DNA of 42,359 bases from Gammaproteobacteria bacterium. GTDB taxonomy: Bacteria > Pseudomonadota > Gammaproteobacteria > Pseudomonadales > Azotimanducaceae. This document shows, piece after piece, positions 9,494-17,484 of this stretch (position 1 is its first letter; each line of letters starts with the position of its first letter). The stretch lies in contig JAPPHD010000186.1 of the NCBI GenBank assembly GCA_028821125.1, positions 1-42,359 of the forward strand, in the 5' to 3' direction. The notes under the pieces are model-generated. The model did not search any database, was not told where the DNA came from, and was given only the letters and a program-made list of their open reading frames with translations. Both the position numbers and the translations under genes were made by a program.

Positions 9494-9677
9494 CTAGCTG
9501 CACCTATTCACGAATGGACGTAGCGAGGTTGGCAAGAGTAGTGAAAACGCTGGTTGGCGCGGACCAGAGCGCGCGGAGGCGTGCCTTACAGCACGTTGAG
9601 CACGCGGCGGGAGCACGCCCAGCGTTTTCGCTGCTATTGACGACCGCAGTAGTTCATTCGTGAATAGGTGCGGCTAG
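9494..9677. mobile_element. MITE-like element with 23-bp terminal inverted repeats
   Basis: The 23-base ends at 9494-9516 and 9655-9677 are inverted copies differing at one position. Both begin CTAG and contain CACCTATTCACGAATG. A second, inner inverted pair built around AAAACGCTGG makes the 184-bp body foldable. No transposase is encoded, so this is a non-autonomous element. CTAG at both outer ends could be either part of the repeats or a palindromic target duplication. The right end overlaps the start of the HipA-like kinase gene. It fills most of the ~300-bp gap after the amidohydrolase. The IS family could not be assigned from memory. Confidence 0.75.
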
Positions 9678-10531
9678 AGATCGTTGACCCGTATACCGTC
9701 AGACGCGCGGCGCTATCGCGAATGCCGATCAACAAGTTCCACGTTCAACTGGCGACCGCCTATCCGGGCGTGCATGCCGTCGACTCCGGAAAAGGCAATA
9801 CCCTCCGAGGGCGGATAGCGACCGACGGTGGGGCCAAAACAGCCTACATCAAATTGCTCGGCATCGAAGACATCGCCAGAGAGGCGATATGTGCCGTTCT
9901 GGCACGAAAGCTCCATTTGCCAATGCTGCAGCCCTACTACGTTCAAGTCGATCCGACGATTCTCAGCGGAGTCCGGGGAGTACGCCCGAAAAACCCTTCC
10001 AACCTGGCCTTTGGGCTGGAAGAGGAACTCGTGCCGTACCGACGGGTCGTAAACCAGTTGCTGGATGAGGAATTGCAACTCTGGCCCGATGCATTGCGCG
10101 TGGCGGCTTTCGATGAGTGGATATTCAATCGCGACAGAATCCCCAGTAATCTCCTTTTTGCGGGAGATCACCAGTTCTGGTTGATCGATCACGACGATGC
10201 TCTTCCGAACTATGCATCGCCCGAAGCCAGTTCATCGTCTCAATTGTTGCAGCTACTCAGAAAGAACAAGTCTCAATTGGCGTTGTTTCGCACGCACAGA
10301 TCGTTGCGAAAGCGTATCGAAGAATACAGATCGATCGACTGGAACGAGATTCTCCACTTGCTGAATCCCCATGAACTCACCGGAAGCGTGTCGATCTACG
10401 GTCGTTACATCGGGTTTCTCAGGCAACGAATTGGGCACCTGGACAGCATATTCTCTCAAGACCTCGGCATCAGGCAGCAGGAATTGGGATTTGACGCCTC
10501 GACCGACAGATCGACCAAAAAGGAACTGTGA
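9668..10531 (+). CDS. HipA-like protein kinase
   Basis: A protein of 287 aa from GTG 9668, or 269 aa from ATG 9722. Counting from the ATG, features of HipA-type Ser/Thr kinases are visible: Lys44 in AYIKLLG as candidate ATP lysine, the catalytic loop FNRDRIPSNLLF at 135-146 with Asp138 and Asn143, and LIDHDDAL at 154-161 with metal-binding Asp156. There is no N-terminal HipA_1-like domain, so it belongs to the short kinases rather than classical HipA. The GTG lies inside the right inverted repeat of the MITE, and the residues after it (EIVDPYTVRR) look protein-like. The mobile element may therefore have supplied the start codon. The gene is visibly less GC-rich than its neighbours and is coupled to the next gene. 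A role in toxin-antitoxin or phage defence is inference. Confidence 0.75.
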   Translation: MRLEIVDPYTVRRAALSRMPINKFHVQLATAYPGVHAVDSGKGNTLRGRIATDGGAKTAYIKLLGIEDIAREAICAVLARKLHLPMLQPYYVQVDPTILSGVRGVRPKNPSNLAFGLEEELVPYRRVVNQLLDEELQLWPDALRVAAFDEWIFNRDRIPSNLLFAGDHQFWLIDHDDALPNYASPEASSSSQLLQLLRKNKSQLALFRTHRSLRKRIEEYRSIDWNEILHLLNPHELTGSVSIYGRYIGFLRQRIGHLDSIFSQDLGIRQQELGFDASTDRSTKKEL

Positions 10532-10533
10532 CG

Positions 10534-11385
10534 ATGTCATTCCCGAAACTACCGGAATACCGATTTTCCTGGAGAAGCCTTCAATTGGAACCGGTTCCAT
10601 TCTCCGGCGAGCGAATTACCGTTGGAATTTTAGGCGTGGGCGAAAAGGATGGATTGATTGTACTCAACCTGTTGTCCGGGTCACGTCTCGACAAGATCTA
10701 TGGTCAGGAGTTCGGCAAGCGGATAGCGGACGCCGTGAGCCTGTGTATCCGCTACGCCGAGAAGCACTACAAGGTCAATCCACTGTCGACTCCCTGGTCT
10801 CCACCACTGGAAGGCTTTTTTCTCAATGACATTCAATCGTCGGTAGCTGCGAATGCCGACGAAGGCTTGTTGCATGCCGCCATGGACTGTTCCTCATTCA
10901 GCGCCTCTTTGGAAATAGACCGATTGCGGGCCAGGCCCAAACGTCGAACGTCAACTCCGGATTCCTGGCGCAGAAGAGTTTTCGCGGCAGCAATCGTCGA
11001 AAAAGCGGAACTCACCGCGTATTTTGACCGCAGTATCACCATGTCCGGCTCGGGTGTCCCACTGAAATTCGGATTCCTTTCCAGCCACTACGCAGCGGAA
11101 TTCGATGTTGTCGGTAGCGTAAACCGCATTCAGCGGAGTCTGTCCAGAGTCCAGAGTAGATTGTGGCAACTTGAGCGGTTGAGAGACGAGGAAAACCTGC
11201 TCTTTCGACCCGATGTTTATGAGTTGGTGCTCGAAAAACCGGCCGCGTCCGATGAAACTGAGCGGGTTGCAATCAACGAGTACGTCGAAAAACTGCGACA
11301 GGAAGCTTCGCGGCTCGACATCGGTCTCTACGCAACCGAATCGCCGGAGGATGCGGCGAGGCACTTGATAGAAAATGCGGCTTAG
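10534..11385 (+). CDS. Partner protein of the HipA-like kinase (DUF3037-like?)
   Basis: A protein of 283 aa starting at ATG 10534, with AGGA 9 bases upstream inside the end of the kinase gene; an earlier GTG at 10528 overlaps the kinase stop by 4 bases. The N-terminus (YRFSWRSLQLEP, then GERITVGIL) faintly resembles DUF3037 proteins, which are often encoded beside short HipA-like kinases. That match is by memory and weak. The C-terminal half is helical and charged, with a likely coiled coil around residues 195-235. No signal peptide or membrane segment is seen. Tight coupling and shared lower GC argue that the two genes form one transferred unit; antitoxin, substrate or adaptor roles are all possible. 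Confidence 0.6.
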   Translation: MSFPKLPEYRFSWRSLQLEPVPFSGERITVGILGVGEKDGLIVLNLLSGSRLDKIYGQEFGKRIADAVSLCIRYAEKHYKVNPLSTPWSPPLEGFFLNDIQSSVAANADEGLLHAAMDCSSFSASLEIDRLRARPKRRTSTPDSWRRRVFAAAIVEKAELTAYFDRSITMSGSGVPLKFGFLSSHYAAEFDVVGSVNRIQRSLSRVQSRLWQLERLRDEENLLFRPDVYELVLEKPAASDETERVAINEYVEKLRQEASRLDIGLYATESPEDAARHLIENAA

Positions 11386-11530
11386 GTACCGCCGTCGCGT
11401 ATGAACGCAGTCCGCGTATCCTGTTGCGGATGTCGTTGATGCGCTGTTCGTGGCGACCTCACTATCGGTTTTGGGGCATTGGCAAGGTACCAGGTCGTTC
11501 CGTTGCGATGCAGGGGCCCGGCAACGGGCA

Positions 11531-11539
11531 TGGTAGAAT
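11531..11539 (+). promoter_or_regulatory. Possible extended -10 promoter of the Fic gene
   Basis: TGGTAGAAT matches an extended -10 (TG-n-TAGAAT) 31 bases before the Fic ATG. There is no good -35 at normal spacing; TTGCGA at 11503 is too far upstream. Weak, positional evidence only. Confidence 0.3.
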
Positions 11540-11569
11540 CGCCGGCTTCCTGTTCGTTGCAATCCCATC

Positions 11570-12304
11570 ATGATTCCGTCGGCGGATTCGCCCCTGGGGT
11601 TCACCCATAGCCGGTGCATCTTCACCACCTCGACGGTACCGAACGTGCGGCGCGCCTGCTTCCGGGTGCGCAAGGTTCTCGAGGAAGTCGTCTACGACAC
11701 CGTCTACCTGGAGAACAATCCGTTTACGTTCCCGGAGGTGAAAACGCTGATGGACGGCATCACGGTCGGCGGACACCGGCTGAGCGATGCCAACCAGGTG
11801 CTGAACCAGGCTGCCAGTTGGCGCGAGCTCCTCAGCCAGGTGGAGGCCAGCCGGTTCGTTCTTGACGCAGCCAATGTCAAGCGCCTGCACACCCTTGTGG
11901 CCCGGGAAGAAGCACTGACGTGGGGTGAATTCCGCAACGACCGCGTAAGCGTTGCGGGGACGGACTACCAGCCCCCGGCACACGCGGAATTGGACGCTGT
12001 TTTCCAACGCGGTTTGCGCACCCTGTCATCGATTGCCGACGTGCATGAACGGAGCATTGCCACGTTTCTGTTCGGCGCCCTGAACCAGTTTTTCTTCGAC
12101 GGCAACAAGCGTACCGCCCGGCTGCTGATGAACGGGCAACTGCTGCAGGCCGGCTACGACGCCATAACCATTCCCGCGCGCCGCAAGGAAGAGTTCAATC
12201 GGACCATGATCGGCTTCTACGACAGCCGGGATGGAACGGCGATGTTCGCGTTCCTGGCAGACTGCTCCACGGACCCGAATCTGAAATACCGGAGTAACCT
12301 GTAA
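11570..12304 (+). CDS. Fic-family protein with Gln at the catalytic His position
   Basis: Fic proteins transfer AMP or other phosphate groups to target hydroxyls. This 244-aa protein has the class II inhibitory motif TVYLEN at 44-49 (family pattern S/T-x-x-x-E-G/N). The following LTL-like and ITVGGHRLSD segments are typical of cell-filamentation-type Fic proteins. The active loop reads QFFFDGNKR at 173-181 instead of HPFxxGN(G/K)R. The general-base His and next Pro are therefore Gln173 and Phe174, while the phosphate-binding GNKR is intact. The codon is CAG in an undisturbed frame, so this is not an obvious error. Canonical AMPylation may be lost or altered. It lies downstream of the HipA-like pair with a 184-bp gap and convergent to the sterol reductase. 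Confidence 0.85.
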   Translation: MIPSADSPLGFTHSRCIFTTSTVPNVRRACFRVRKVLEEVVYDTVYLENNPFTFPEVKTLMDGITVGGHRLSDANQVLNQAASWRELLSQVEASRFVLDAANVKRLHTLVAREEALTWGEFRNDRVSVAGTDYQPPAHAELDAVFQRGLRTLSSIADVHERSIATFLFGALNQFFFDGNKRTARLLMNGQLLQAGYDAITIPARRKEEFNRTMIGFYDSRDGTAMFAFLADCSTDPNLKYRSNL

Positions 12305-12341
12305 ACGGGATTGCCGTTTGCGTGGCGTCCCGGAAGCGCGC

Positions 12342-13445
12342 TCAATAGACGTAAGGCACCATCGCAAACCGCGCCCGCTGCCTGTAGCGTTCCCAGAGTT
12401 CGCCGTACTTGGCGCGGCAGCGGCGTTCGTCACGGTAGGACCGGTGCACCAGCAGACCCGCAAGCCATGCCGGCAACAGGAACGGCACCCAGGATGCGAA
12501 CCCGGTGGTCAGGATGAATGCGATGTAAACGCAGATCTCACCGGTGTAGTTGAGGTGCCGCCCGATGCCCCAGAATCCCGAGACCAGCAGGCGCCCGTCC
12601 AGCGTTTCGGCCGGTTTCCCCCAGATCCTGATGTCGGGGTCCTGCCTGAAACGGTGCTTCTGCTGATTGGCGCCCCGGAACAGCCAGAAACCGAATACGA
12701 ACAGCAGCACGATCCCGGCGGCGGCGAGGGGTGACAGCGGCGGGCCCACGGGATGCACCAGCCACCAGCCGGCGATGCAATAGAAAAACGGCACCAGCAC
12801 GTAGTCGCCCCAGACGAGATTCCAGCCGAAACGCTCGCTGACGATGTCCCAGGTGTGAATCATTCCGTGTTCGAACTGAAAGTAGTTGAAGACGTATGCG
12901 AAGAAAAAGACCTGATAGAGCGCCATCGCCAGCGTCAGTTCGCCGTAGGTCTCGTATTGCACGGCGGCGAAGGACGCGTTGAACAGCGCCAGGCCGATGA
13001 GCGACGGGCGGTAGCTGAACATCTTCAGGTCCATGCCGAACCAGACCGGGTTGAGGTCCCGGCCCATCAGGAAGCCCCGCTGCGACTCCGGCGGCGCCTC
13101 CCGGTTGCGCGAACCGCCCCAGTACAGCCAGGCTGACAGACCGAATGCGAACACGTTTGTCACCACGAACAGGGCGACGAAGTGGGTGTACAGGGTTGCC
13201 AGGGAGAACCATCCGAAGAACTGGGCAAGACAGGCCACGACCGCGACGATCAGGAACAGTGCCAGCCCGTTGAGCCTGTAGGTGCGTGTCGTCCCCTCCG
13301 AATCGGTCATTTCGATCCGGCGCCCCGGAATCAGTATCGAACCCGCAAACAGGACGACCACAAACACCAGCAGCATTGCCGCCGCCTCCGGAATCATCTC
13401 GCCCGAGAGCGCTGAAAACGGATTGTGCAACTCGAGTTCTCCCAT
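12342..13445 (-). CDS. ERG4/ERG24-type sterol reductase (membrane)
   Basis: An integral membrane protein of 367 aa with about eight hydrophobic segments. The C-terminal signature of the delta-14/delta-24 sterol reductase and lamin-B-receptor family is clear: LLVSGFWGIGRHLNYTGE near 290-307, then RDERRCRAKYGELWERY and a terminal VPYVY. These enzymes reduce sterol double bonds with NADPH. In bacteria they occur in sterol makers such as some methanotrophs, and as isolated genes that may act on acquired sterols or other isoprenoids. No squalene or oxidosqualene cyclase gene is in the window. A strong AGGAGG lies about 7-10 bases before the ATG. Which double bond is reduced cannot be decided. Confidence 0.85.
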   Translation of the reverse strand: MGELELHNPFSALSGEMIPEAAAMLLVFVVVLFAGSILIPGRRIEMTDSEGTTRTYRLNGLALFLIVAVVACLAQFFGWFSLATLYTHFVALFVVTNVFAFGLSAWLYWGGSRNREAPPESQRGFLMGRDLNPVWFGMDLKMFSYRPSLIGLALFNASFAAVQYETYGELTLAMALYQVFFFAYVFNYFQFEHGMIHTWDIVSERFGWNLVWGDYVLVPFFYCIAGWWLVHPVGPPLSPLAAAGIVLLFVFGFWLFRGANQQKHRFRQDPDIRIWGKPAETLDGRLLVSGFWGIGRHLNYTGEICVYIAFILTTGFASWVPFLLPAWLAGLLVHRSYRDERRCRAKYGELWERYRQRARFAMVPYVY

Positions 13446-13492
13446 GGCCGATCTCCTCCTTTCGCTTCAGCTATCCCCCTCGTTGGCAGTTG

Positions 13493-15211
13493 TCAGACCG
13501 CCAACGCCATGGCGTTCCGGCGCGGGTCGCCGCAGGCGTGGGCCCTGCCGTCGGAATCCATGAAAATGCCTTCGAACGAGCCGTGGTGCCAGTTCCACGG
13601 GTTGACCACGTCCCAGGCGATACCGCGCTTCGATGCCGACCTGCGCACCTTCTCGTCGAGGTCGACCTCGACGAGCAGCTTGCCGGGGCTGGTGTAGGAC
13701 CCGCCCCCGAAACGGGGCCGGTTCACCGACTCGCCGATGGGAATGCCGAAATCCAGGATGTTCGTGGTGTTTTGCAGGATGTTCTGCAACAGGCTCACGC
13801 TCGGCGAACCCGAGGCCAGCACCGGCCGTTCGCCGTCGAAGACGATGTTGGGGCACACGTAGGCCGAGATCCGGTCGCCGGGGCCTGGCATCACACGCAT
13901 GTAATGGGCGCCGGCCGCGACGACGGTGACGCCGCCGGCGAACAGCCCGTTCGACCAGGGTAGCGACATGCAGGAATGCAGGATGGTCGAGACGTTGCCG
14001 TCGGCGTCCACGGCGGTTACGTGGTTGCTGCCGGCGGGCGGCGGGGCCGGCCCGGCGTCGACCGTCTGGTTCATCTGCATCAGCTCGAACCGCATGCGCG
14101 CGTAGTCCTTGCTCAGGATCAGTTCCAGGGGCAGTTCATGGGTCGCCGGGTCGTGCTGTTTGAACCCGTCCAGATAGACCTGATTGGCGATGCGGGCCAT
14201 GTGGAACAGCGACTCGGCGGACTCGGTGGGCGGGCCCAGTTTCTGCAGGTCGAGCAGTTCCACCATGTTGAGGATTTCGATCAGGTGCGAGCCGCCATGG
14301 TCCGGTGGCGGCGAGCCGAGCACCCGGTAGCCGCGATAGCTGCCTTCCGCGGGCGGTTGCCAGCGCGCCTCGTACTTCTCCAGGTCCCCAAGGGTGAGCA
14401 CGCCGCCGGCCGCCTGCACCACGTCGACGAGTTCTTTCGCGAAGGCGCCGCGGTAGAAATAGTCATTGCCTTCCTCGAGCAGCGCCGTCAGGGTATCCGC
14501 GGCGCGCTTCTGCACGAGCAGGTCGCCCGGCCGGGGCAGGGTGTTGTTCCGGGAGAAGATTTCCCGGCCCTCGGGGGTGCGGCCGATCCTGGCGTACTCG
14601 GTGAAAATCTCGCCCCATAGGAACGGATGGATCTCGAAGCCGTCCCGCGCATAGCCGATCGCCGCTTCCATGACGGTTTCGCGCGAGGCTTGCCCGTGGC
14701 GGGCATGGGCCGCCTCGAACCCGGCCCAGAAGCCGGGCACGGCGACACCGCGGCCGGTGGCGAGGTCGGCCGGGGAAAACCCGTCGAGTGACGCCGCCGG
14801 GCGCGCCGCGCTACCGTTCACATAGGTGGTCTTGCCCGTCGCGGCATCGAAATACAGCATCGACAGCACGCCTGTGATGCCCGTCATGTGGGGTTCCACC
14901 ACGGTCTGGCAGATTGACGCGGCAAGCGCCGCGTCGGCCGCGTTGCCGCCGGCCTTGAGCACGTCCGCACCCGCTCGGGACGCGAGCGGATGGGAGCAGA
15001 TCACCAGGCCCTTCCTCCCGGAGGCGGGGGCCTTGCGCCCGAAGTTGGCCAGCTCCAGCAGCCGCCGGCGCTCGTCGTCGGAGAGCGGTTCCGCCCGGTC
15101 AGCGAACACCAGCGCAGACTGCGGTGCGAACGCGCCGGCGGCGGCGCCGGCGATGGCGGACTTCAGGAATGCCCGGCGGTTGCCGAACAGGCGTTGTGGT
15201 GCGGCAAGCAT
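13493..15211 (-). CDS. Gamma-glutamyltransferase-family protein, Tat-like signal
   Basis: The start is ATG 15211, with GGGAGT 6 bases upstream, rather than a longer frame from 15289. The 572-aa product opens with a Tat-like signal (NRRAFLKSAIAG at 11-22). It follows the Ntn-hydrolase GGT fold: GGNAADAALA at 88-97, the processing region, and a small-subunit part with ASGSPS at 467-472. In characterised enzymes the autoprocessing nucleophile is the first Thr of TTH. Here the aligned site reads S395-N396-H397, so Ser would have to act. The glycine-rich GIGGGG oxyanion stretch is also altered (MTGITGV). It could process gamma-glutamyl compounds in the periplasm or be a divergent amidase. It is the second gene from the serine hydrolase on the same strand, 100 bp downstream. 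Confidence 0.9.
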   Translation of the reverse strand: MLAAPQRLFGNRRAFLKSAIAGAAAGAFAPQSALVFADRAEPLSDDERRRLLELANFGRKAPASGRKGLVICSHPLASRAGADVLKAGGNAADAALAASICQTVVEPHMTGITGVLSMLYFDAATGKTTYVNGSAARPAASLDGFSPADLATGRGVAVPGFWAGFEAAHARHGQASRETVMEAAIGYARDGFEIHPFLWGEIFTEYARIGRTPEGREIFSRNNTLPRPGDLLVQKRAADTLTALLEEGNDYFYRGAFAKELVDVVQAAGGVLTLGDLEKYEARWQPPAEGSYRGYRVLGSPPPDHGGSHLIEILNMVELLDLQKLGPPTESAESLFHMARIANQVYLDGFKQHDPATHELPLELILSKDYARMRFELMQMNQTVDAGPAPPPAGSNHVTAVDADGNVSTILHSCMSLPWSNGLFAGGVTVVAAGAHYMRVMPGPGDRISAYVCPNIVFDGERPVLASGSPSVSLLQNILQNTTNILDFGIPIGESVNRPRFGGGSYTSPGKLLVEVDLDEKVRRSASKRGIAWDVVNPWNWHHGSFEGIFMDSDGRAHACGDPRRNAMALAV

Positions 15212-15311
15212 GCGATCACTCCCGGGTGGCTTCCAAGATGATTGGACCAATGTTGCAGCGGCCTTGCAACCATGCTCCCCTACCTGCATGGGTGATGGCC
15301 CGGCCTGCCGC

Positions 15312-17282
15312 TCAGTAGTAGTTCCAGCCGATCAGGTTCCAGTAGTTCAGCACGAGCACGAACAGGACATTGACCAGCGTCACGTAGGTATAGCGCAGCC
15401 GCTTCGCCAGGTTCCAGGCGCCCCGTATCCAGAGCATTGCCGCGAATGCCAGGGTCGCGAGGGTCAGCAGGGCGCCGGCGACCGGCAGGATCAGCAGCAC
15501 GCCGCTTCCGGTGGGCGGAAAGTTGAACATGACCGATACCGGGTCGCTGACCGCGTTTGCGAACAGGGCGACGAATCCCAGCACGAATAGCAGGTTGACG
15601 ACGGACAGGCCGAAAAGCGTCCAGGTTGCCCGGGCCTCGGTTCCGCCGGACGACCGGATTGCCGACCGGTTGCGCACGGCGTTGATGACCACGAACAGGG
15701 CAGCAAGCAGTGCCAGGCCGATCACCAGTTGGTGATTGCCGGCGGTCTGGTACCAGGCCAGCTTGTCGAAGGCGATGATCGGCATGCTCGGCAATGCGCG
15801 AACCACGGCGCCGGATGCGTCGGTCTGGAACGCCAGCATCGAGCGGCCGTTGACCTCGCGGAACAGGTAGGGTTCCACTTCCTCGTATTCGCCGCCGACC
15901 TGCGGCAGCGGTATGACGATACGGTTGTCGTTCCCCGGAACGATCGGGATGTCGGACGCAAGACCGGCGACCGCTTCCATTTTCGTGTGCGAACGCCGGT
16001 TGACGCGATAGGCGCCGGCGATCTTCGCGACCCGTTCGGCCGTACCTTCCGGCGGCTCGGAGTCCGCGGCAGCAGCCTCCGGATAGAAGTAGTTCAGCAC
16101 GGCGCGAGCAACCACGTCTCGCGCCACCCCGCCGTCCGGTGCATTGAACGATACGTAAAATCCGAAGTCCCTGTCCGGGTCAATGATGAGTTCGGTATGG
16201 AAGGCGATCGTGTCGCCGCCGTGGGACACGAACCGCTGGCCGTTGTGCCACACTTCGATGAAACCGTGCGCCATGCCGGGCAGCCCGTCGACGGGGCCGA
16301 ACAGGCGCGAGTGCATCAGTTGTGCGGTTTCGGGGCGCAGCAGGCGCGGGCCGTCCTGCGGACCGCCGCTGACGTGGGCGGTGATGAACCGGGCCATGTC
16401 ATCGGCAGTGGCCGCCAGCGCCCCGGCGGGCCCGAAGTTCTTGATGTATTCATAGCCCAGCACCTCGAGCCCCTTGCCGGCGTTGAAATAACCCGTGGCC
16501 ATGTTTGCGTCGAGGGGCGGCGGCAAGGGCTCGTCGAAGCTCGAATCGTGCATGCCGAGCGGTTCGAAAATGTTGCGCGACACGTACTCTTCGAAGGTCA
16601 TTCCCGAGACGTTGGCCACGACCAGGCCGGCCAGCGCCGTGGTCCAGTTCGAATAGGCGGCCACCGTGCCCGGCGGCCACTGCTGGGACGGCGCGTAGCG
16701 TGCCAGCGACTCCGCCAGGGGCACCAGGTCGTCGGGCGAGGCGGCGAAGAGGTAGCCCAGGCCGCCGTCCTCCAGCCCCGGGGTGTGGGTGAGCGCGTGT
16801 TCCAGGGTTATATCGCCATAGCCGCCGGGCATCGGGAACTGATCCACGTACTCGGCGATCGGCGCATCGAGCCGTACCTTGCCCTGCTCGTAGAGTTGCA
16901 TGACGCCCGTCCAGGTGAAGAGCTTCGAGGCGGAGCCCGGGCGGAAGAGGTGCACGGCCGGGTCCGCCGGTGTGCGCGATGCCAGGTCGGCGTAGCCGTA
17001 GCCCTTGGAAAACGCGGGCTGCCCGTCGTAGACGAGGGAAAACACCGCTCCCGCCAGGTCGTAGTCCTCGAACAGGGCGCTCATCACCCCGTCCAGATAA
17101 GGCTCGAACGAGGTGGGCGGTGCATGTGGCCCGGGCTCCGGCTCGACCAGGGTCGGTTCGGATGGGTCGGCGGTTTCACTGGATGCCGGAAGCTGCTCGA
17201 TCGAATGCGCCGGCAATCCGAAGCAAACGGCGAATACCAGGAGTAACCCGGCAAGGTTGTGGATGGAATCCCTGGAGTTCAT
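15312..17282 (-). CDS. Class C beta-lactamase-like serine hydrolase, membrane-anchored
   Basis: The start at 17282 has GGAGACG just upstream; a longer open frame to 17651 has no support. The 656-aa product has a signal peptide, then a beta-lactamase/esterase fold. The nucleophile motif S-x-x-K is at 117-120 (SASK), the Tyr motif YSN at 210-212, and HGGD serves as the third motif near 365. The C-terminal third holds about five hydrophobic helices, so the enzyme domain is tethered to the membrane. Such proteins act as D-Ala-D-Ala carboxypeptidases, esterases or D-aminopeptidases; true beta-lactamase activity is not implied. It is divergent from the DUF885 fusion gene with ~200 bp between. Confidence 0.9.
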   Translation of the reverse strand: MNSRDSIHNLAGLLLVFAVCFGLPAHSIEQLPASSETADPSEPTLVEPEPGPHAPPTSFEPYLDGVMSALFEDYDLAGAVFSLVYDGQPAFSKGYGYADLASRTPADPAVHLFRPGSASKLFTWTGVMQLYEQGKVRLDAPIAEYVDQFPMPGGYGDITLEHALTHTPGLEDGGLGYLFAASPDDLVPLAESLARYAPSQQWPPGTVAAYSNWTTALAGLVVANVSGMTFEEYVSRNIFEPLGMHDSSFDEPLPPPLDANMATGYFNAGKGLEVLGYEYIKNFGPAGALAATADDMARFITAHVSGGPQDGPRLLRPETAQLMHSRLFGPVDGLPGMAHGFIEVWHNGQRFVSHGGDTIAFHTELIIDPDRDFGFYVSFNAPDGGVARDVVARAVLNYFYPEAAAADSEPPEGTAERVAKIAGAYRVNRRSHTKMEAVAGLASDIPIVPGNDNRIVIPLPQVGGEYEEVEPYLFREVNGRSMLAFQTDASGAVVRALPSMPIIAFDKLAWYQTAGNHQLVIGLALLAALFVVINAVRNRSAIRSSGGTEARATWTLFGLSVVNLLFVLGFVALFANAVSDPVSVMFNFPPTGSGVLLILPVAGALLTLATLAFAAMLWIRGAWNLAKRLRYTYVTLVNVLFVLVLNYWNLIGWNYY

Positions 17283-17484
17283 CTCGTCTCCTCGAGGAAG
17301 GACCTGTCCTGACAGCCCGATTGTGAGCAGCGGGCGACTGGGGGTCAATCCGCTTGGGACATCCTCCCGGGACAACCGCCCGGAGCGGCGAGCGGCGCCG
17401 GCGTAGACTGAGCTATTGTGCATGCAATGCGTCCTGAAACCACAGCAGACAGGCAATCGCGCCTCAATCAACAGGGTTGAATCC

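Noticed and set aside
9477-9494. Terminator after the amidohydrolase gene (GGCTAA...TTAGCC stem)
   Set aside because: Only a 6-bp stem with no T-run after it, adjoining the MITE end.
17416-17484. Upstream TTG start for the DUF885 fusion
   Set aside because: The signal peptide begins properly at ATG 17485, and the added residues are not protein-like.
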